A DNA stretch of 51,022 nt from Pseudomonadota bacterium (GTDB lineage Bacteria > Pseudomonadota > Gammaproteobacteria > Steroidobacterales > Steroidobacteraceae). The stretch is from positions 1-51,022 of the forward strand of contig JAKAXA010000023.1 in assembly GCA_021816775.1 (NCBI GenBank), given 5' to 3'. Shown one piece after another: positions 48,334-51,022 of the stretch. The first letter of the stretch is position 1. Each line of letters begins with the position of its first letter. A program made the position numbers and the translations under genes. A model generated the notes under the pieces. The model worked only from the letters and a program-made list of their open reading frames with translations, made no database searches and was not told the origin of the DNA.

Positions 48334-48746
48334 TCCTGCTCGATACGAACGTCGTTTCCGAGCCGCTGCGGCATTCTCCAGAGCCTCGTGTCATCGAGTG
48401 GATCGACGCACAGCCACTTGAAACGCTCTACCTCTCCGCTGTCACGGTCGCTGAGCTTCGTGCCGGCGTGGCATTGCTGCCCGCCGGGAAGCGACGGACC
48501 GCGTTGCACGAGAACCTGGAGAGACAGGTACTGCCGCTATTCACAGGGCGCGTCTTAGCGCTCGACCTATCATGCACCATGGCGTACGCGGAGCTAACGG
48601 CGAAAGCGCGCGCGATTGGGATGGCAATTGCCACGGCCGACGGATATATAGCGGCCATCGCCGCCACGCATGGATTTTCTGTAGCCACACGCGACGCCAG
48701 CCCGTTCGACGCCGCTGGTGTGGCCGTTATCAACCCGTGGAATTGA
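48330..48746 (+). CDS. FitB/VapC-type PIN-domain toxin
   Basis: The 138-residue product is a standard PIN-domain ribonuclease toxin: MILLDTNVVSEPLRH with Asp5, the Glu in TVAELRAGVALLP, and the Asp residues in IATADGYIAAIAATHG and VATRDASPF. The order antitoxin then toxin with a four-base overlap, and the ribbon-helix-helix partner, match the FitAB type. It is a different branch from the VapC at 39626. The pair looks intact and lies between P copies F and G. Confidence 0.92.
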   Translation: MILLDTNVVSEPLRHSPEPRVIEWIDAQPLETLYLSAVTVAELRAGVALLPAGKRRTALHENLERQVLPLFTGRVLALDLSCTMAYAELTAKARAIGMAIATADGYIAAIAATHGFSVATRDASPFDAAGVAVINPWN

Positions 48747-48980
48747 TGGTTGCTTACGGGCTTGCCGGGCGATCAGTCGAGGGAAGTCTCGAGCGACAGA
48801 TCGTAAGCGCAAGGCGGCTCGACACTACGCGATACGGCGGATGGATCATTGTGAGGATGCGCTCCTGGGTATCGCCATAAATAGGTCAACATCGAAGCGA
48901 CGGTTGTTGTCACTCCGCATTGGCGTGGTGCCCTGCGCCGTTCGCTGGGTGCCTCACGACACGCCGCGCGCTTAATCCCC

Positions 48981-49070
48981 GGCACTGCCGGATCTGCTGG
49001 GTCTGCCCGAGGTCAGAGTCAAATCTACCATCGAAGTTCCTGATATTGCAGCAGTTCGCATGACCGCGCG
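48981..49070 (+). repeat. P element, copy G, left half only
   Basis: GGCACTGCCGGATCTGCTGG and GTCTGCCC match the left extension of copy E, then the core variant GAGGTCAGAGTCAAA starts at 49009 and the sequence follows the family to about GCAGCAGTTCGCATGACC. The three boxes are missing: box 1 would be at about 49078, next to the stop of the minus-strand gene. The core carries two changes found in no other copy. Confidence 0.7.
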
Positions 49071-49090
49071 GTTCGCTGGCCTAAAATCGA

Positions 49091-49702
49091 TCAATGATCT
49101 TCCCTGTATCTGTTCGTTGAGGGGAATCGGTCAATGACTTTCCCGCTCGCGTCGAGAAACGAGATGCTAGCGGCTCCCCCTGGCGTCACGTCTAGCACAA
49201 GGCGTTTGCGACCTTTCGCGTCCATTAGCATCACGGATGCGTCTCCCTTGCGACCTCGCCCGACCCAAATTCGCTGGGCGCGATTCCCTCCCGCGTAACC
49301 TGAAACGCTGAGTCCCGCAAACTTGTTGCTTTTGTCGTCAACGCCCGCAAGCTGCACGATTTGGCTTGCGCCGTACTTGTCGAATGACAGGCTTCCGCCA
49401 GAATCAACGACCTCCCCTTTAGAGTTTTTGTGGCCCGCAAAGATCAAACCGCCAACTTCAGAGCCTTCATCGTTGTAGAAAAGCATGCCGGCTTGTGGTC
49501 TGGTCGGAGGAGTCTCTTGCTTGCCCTTCACGATGACGCCTGGCAACTCTGCGTGGTCGGAAATCACCATGCGCAGCGTCCCATCGGGCTCGACGACGTT
49601 GATACGATGTACCGTGATCTGGTTGAAGGTTCGGTCCGCGTCGGTGAAGCCGTACAAGACTGTCAGAATGAAGGCTAGAGTGAGTATCCCGGAATAGATC
49701 AT
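49091..49702 (-). CDS. Membrane-anchored protein of unknown function
   Basis: The 203-residue product is not assigned to a family with a known role. One N-terminal membrane segment (about 2-19, IYSGILTLAFILTVLYGF) would anchor a periplasmic or extracytoplasmic domain made mostly of short beta strands (INVVEPDGTLRMVISDHAEL, LMDAKGRKRLVLDVTPGGAA, ISFLDASGKVIDRFP), with repeated G-x-x-R/V patterns. It stands alone between P copies G and H on the opposite strand, so it is the only cargo of that interval. The ATG at 49702 is the first plausible start. Confidence 0.7.
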   Translation of the reverse strand: MIYSGILTLAFILTVLYGFTDADRTFNQITVHRINVVEPDGTLRMVISDHAELPGVIVKGKQETPPTRPQAGMLFYNDEGSEVGGLIFAGHKNSKGEVVDSGGSLSFDKYGASQIVQLAGVDDKSNKFAGLSVSGYAGGNRAQRIWVGRGRKGDASVMLMDAKGRKRLVLDVTPGGAASISFLDASGKVIDRFPSTNRYREDH

Positions 49703-50018
49703 GAGATATCGCTGCGCCGCAGGCAGTGTTCTTCTCCGCTGGCCAAAGGCACGGTAGGCGACTTATACCATCACGTGGGCGGCGATCGTCGGGAAAAATG
49801 GACTGATTCGATGAAGCCGCGTTGATGGAGGTGTGACACGTTGATGCTTATTCCGGTCGCCGGAGATGGGTGTCTGAGTGTCCGCTCTGAAGCACAGACC
49901 AGTCCGTCAGGTTGAGGTCGCCGCAGGCGCTCGAGCCCCGTCTGTTCTGCGAGAAGCGGTTGGTAAGCTCCGGCTTCACAGTGCCGGAAGGTCGGCTTCC
50001 TGCCGGAGCCTGAAGAGG
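49703..50018. other. Gene-free stretch before P element H
   Basis: About 315 bases on which no gene is supported. Small palindromes such as GCCGGAAGGTCGGCTTCCTG near 49983-50002 occur, but no repeat shared with other intervals other than the P left extension was found, and no U block is evident. Confidence 0.35.
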
Positions 50019-50152
50019 GGGTCTGCCCGAGGTCGGAGTCGAATCGACCAGTGAAGTGCCTGAATTGGCAGCATTTCCGTGGCCGCGTCGAACGATGTAC
50101 CCCCGGTGATACCCCCACTGCGGTTGGGGGTACATTGATGACCCTGCAGCGA
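50019..50152 (+). repeat. P element, copy H
   Basis: Left extension GGGTCTGCCC (50019), core GAGGTCGGAGTCGAA at 50029, boxes TACCCCCG (50098), TACCCCCA (50110) and TGGGGGTA (50125): offsets 69, 12 and 15, the only copy with one extra base between boxes 2 and 3. The right end is shorter than in the others and leads directly into the brnTA promoter. Confidence 0.85.
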
Positions 50153-50173
50153 GGATCTAATGCGCTGTATTTA

Positions 50174-50199
50174 CATTGTACATACTCAATGGTACAATG
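50174..50199 (+). promoter_or_regulatory. Inverted-repeat operator of the brnTA module
   Basis: CATTGTAC (50174-50181) and GTACAATG (50192-50199) form a perfect inverted repeat with a ten-base spacer, directly before the toxin start at 50206 and including the ATG at 50197. CATACT within it (50181-50186) could serve as a -10. BrnA-type antitoxins bind palindromes at their own promoter, so this is the likely site. Confidence 0.65.
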
Positions 50200-50205
50200 C
50201 AGGTC

Positions 50206-50499
50206 ATGGACCGCGTTTTCGAGCACGCTGGCACCACCTTTCGCTGGAACGAGCTGAAGGCCACTGAGAACCAGCGCAAACACGGCGTTTCCTTCGAGGA
50301 AGCCGTGACTGTCTTCGATGACCCCCTCTTTGTCCTGCAGGACGCAACCCGGAATGAGGAGCAAAGAGAAGCCGCAATTGGCTTCAGCTCCACTGGTCAA
50401 TTGCTGACGGTCGTGCATATTGAGCTCGACGGCGAATTCATTCGAATCATCTCAGCTTGGCGCGCCTCGCCGACCGAGGAGGCTTTCTATGATCAATGA
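50206..50499 (+). CDS. brnT: BrnT-family ribonuclease toxin
   Basis: From the ATG at 50206 the product is 97 residues with the BrnT pattern: FRWNELKATENQRKHGVSFE, EAVTVFDDPLFVLQDAT, and RIISAWRASPTEEAFYDQ at the end, where the catalytic basic residues lie. BrnT is a RelE-fold ribonuclease. In-frame starts at 50197 and 50176 fall inside the inverted repeat, and only 50206 has an AGG at ribosome-site distance, so it is preferred. The toxin comes before the antitoxin, as is normal for brnTA. Confidence 0.9.
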   Translation: MDRVFEHAGTTFRWNELKATENQRKHGVSFEEAVTVFDDPLFVLQDATRNEEQREAAIGFSSTGQLLTVVHIELDGEFIRIISAWRASPTEEAFYDQ

Positions 50500-50776
50500 A
50501 CGGCTAAAGAAGCGGCTGAAGAAGGATCGGCCGAGCACAACCATTACGATGCGGATACCCGCCGATGTTGTCGAATCGCTGAAGGCTGTTGCCCCGATGC
50601 GGGGCTTTTCGGCTTATCAAACTCTACTAAAGAGCTACATCAGCGAGGGGCTGCGTCGCGACGAGGCGCAGTTCGATCAGAACACGGCGCAGCGGCTCGC
50701 CGCGGCGCTGAAGCGTCGCGGCGTTGCGGAGGCGGTACTGCAGGAAGCGATGCAGGAAGTCGCGGGCAGTCACTGA
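50489..50776 (+). CDS. brnA: BrnA-like ribbon-helix-helix antitoxin
   Basis: The 95-residue protein starts at 50489, overlapping the toxin gene by 11 bases. It has a basic N-terminus (MINERLKKRLKKDRP), the strand TTITMRIPADVVESLKAVA and helix GFSAYQTLLKSYISEGLRRD, the ribbon-helix-helix layout of BrnA/CopG-type antitoxins. The C-terminal tail is helical. It should bind BrnT and the inverted repeat at 50174. No damage is visible, so the module looks complete. Confidence 0.85.
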   Translation: MINERLKKRLKKDRPSTTITMRIPADVVESLKAVAPMRGFSAYQTLLKSYISEGLRRDEAQFDQNTAQRLAAALKRRGVAEAVLQEAMQEVAGSH

Positions 50777-50987
50777 TGACGCTCCGTCGAGGCGGCGTCG
50801 TCGCTGTCGGCTGGGAGCGATCGGAGAGTCGATTGAGTTGCCGTCCCGAAACCAGACATTCAGAATGGATGCACCTCGGCGGTTATATAGGTTGATCGTA
50901 AGGACTCCGTAATCCGCGTGCTTCCCGGTTTCGGCTGAACGGGCGATTCTCTCGGTCGCGGCGCTTTTGCCGCGTACGGAGAGCGCG

Positions 50988-51022
50988 ATGAACGCGAAGC
51001 GTGAAGAGCTGACCGAGGGTGA
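50988..51022 (+). CDS. Start of a gene cut by the window edge
   Basis: ATG at 50988 follows GGAGAGCGCG, a good Shine-Dalgarno at normal spacing, and opens the frame MNAKREELTEG up to the window end. Only eleven codons are visible, so nothing can be said about the product. The 210 bases between brnA and this start hold no other clear feature and no P core. Confidence 0.4.
   Translation, partial: MNAKREELTEG

Noticed and set aside
35771-50132. The box hairpins as rho-independent terminators
   Set aside because: Box 3 is followed by CATTG, CTCTG or ATATTG-like mixed sequence, not a T-run, and copies do not stand at a fixed distance from stop codons.
35702-50152. P elements as integron attC sites
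   Set aside because: No consistent RYYYAAC at the left or GTTRRRY at the right end in the seven copies; copy C ends in CGTTGTG by chance, but A, D, F and H do not. No intI gene is in the window.
35702-50152. P elements as CRISPR repeats
   Set aside because: Units are about 140 bases, 1-4 kb apart and imperfect; there are no short spacers and no cas genes.

Overview
The window reads as a high-GC gammaproteobacterial chromosome. XerD, ZapE, GpmA, HrpA, an RraB-like protein and a 7Fe-8S ferredoxin point to Gammaproteobacteria. The large NAD-glutamate dehydrogenase, HPPD, fused isobutyryl-CoA mutase and acetoacetyl-CoA synthetase suit an aerobic soil or water organism near Xanthomonadales, Nevskiales or Steroidobacterales. 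That placement is inference from gene content only.

Bases 1-34.9 kb are tightly packed core genome. The left edge cuts through a tRNA-Arg. A phosphate acyltransferase follows, preceded in its operon by a glycosyltransferase gene broken by several frameshifts, then a double ABC ATPase, a PhzF-like enzyme, and small genes for a thiamine-binding-like protein, a 2Fe-2S ferredoxin and an RraB-like protein. Next come gpmA and a 1,619-residue NAD-glutamate dehydrogenase, divergent from hppD; then hrpA and a family 2 glycosyltransferase. At 18.7-30 kb lies an acyl-CoA and ketone-body unit: a TetR regulator, thiolase, short-chain dehydrogenase, ETF-ubiquinone oxidoreductase, acetoacetyl-CoA synthetase and zapE run on the minus strand, with icmF divergent. 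A candidate operator sits in the icmF promoter. Together they could feed branched-chain and acetoacetate carbon to acetyl-CoA; acetoacetate is also an end product of the tyrosine route that uses HPPD. plsC, xerD, fdxA, a NUDIX hydrolase and a TPR-GGDEF protein complete this part.

Bases 35-51 kb are different: looser, visibly less GC-rich and built of modules. Seven copies, plus two fragments, of an approximately 140-bp element (here called P) lie all in one orientation, about 1-4.3 kb apart, and were not seen in the first 35 kb. Each has a core GAGGTCGGAGTCGAA, then 69-70 bp later three 8-bp boxes (TACCCCCA, TACCCCCA, TGGGGGTA) whose starts are 12 and 14 bp apart. Between the copies sit small cargo modules: mazEF, an HTH/nucleotidyltransferase pair, phd/vapC plus a DUF1993 gene, a second HTH/nucleotidyltransferase pair with a broken partner plus a Tat-exported flavin oxidase, a DUF4143 ATPase plus a nonsense-interrupted cysteine hydrolase, fitA/vapC, a membrane-anchored protein of unknown function, and brnTA. 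Four copies are preceded by a second shared block (U). The layout looks like a cassette array or serial integration array whose joints are not classical integron attC sites. No dedicated recombinase is visible in the window. This array is the main candidate for something undescribed.
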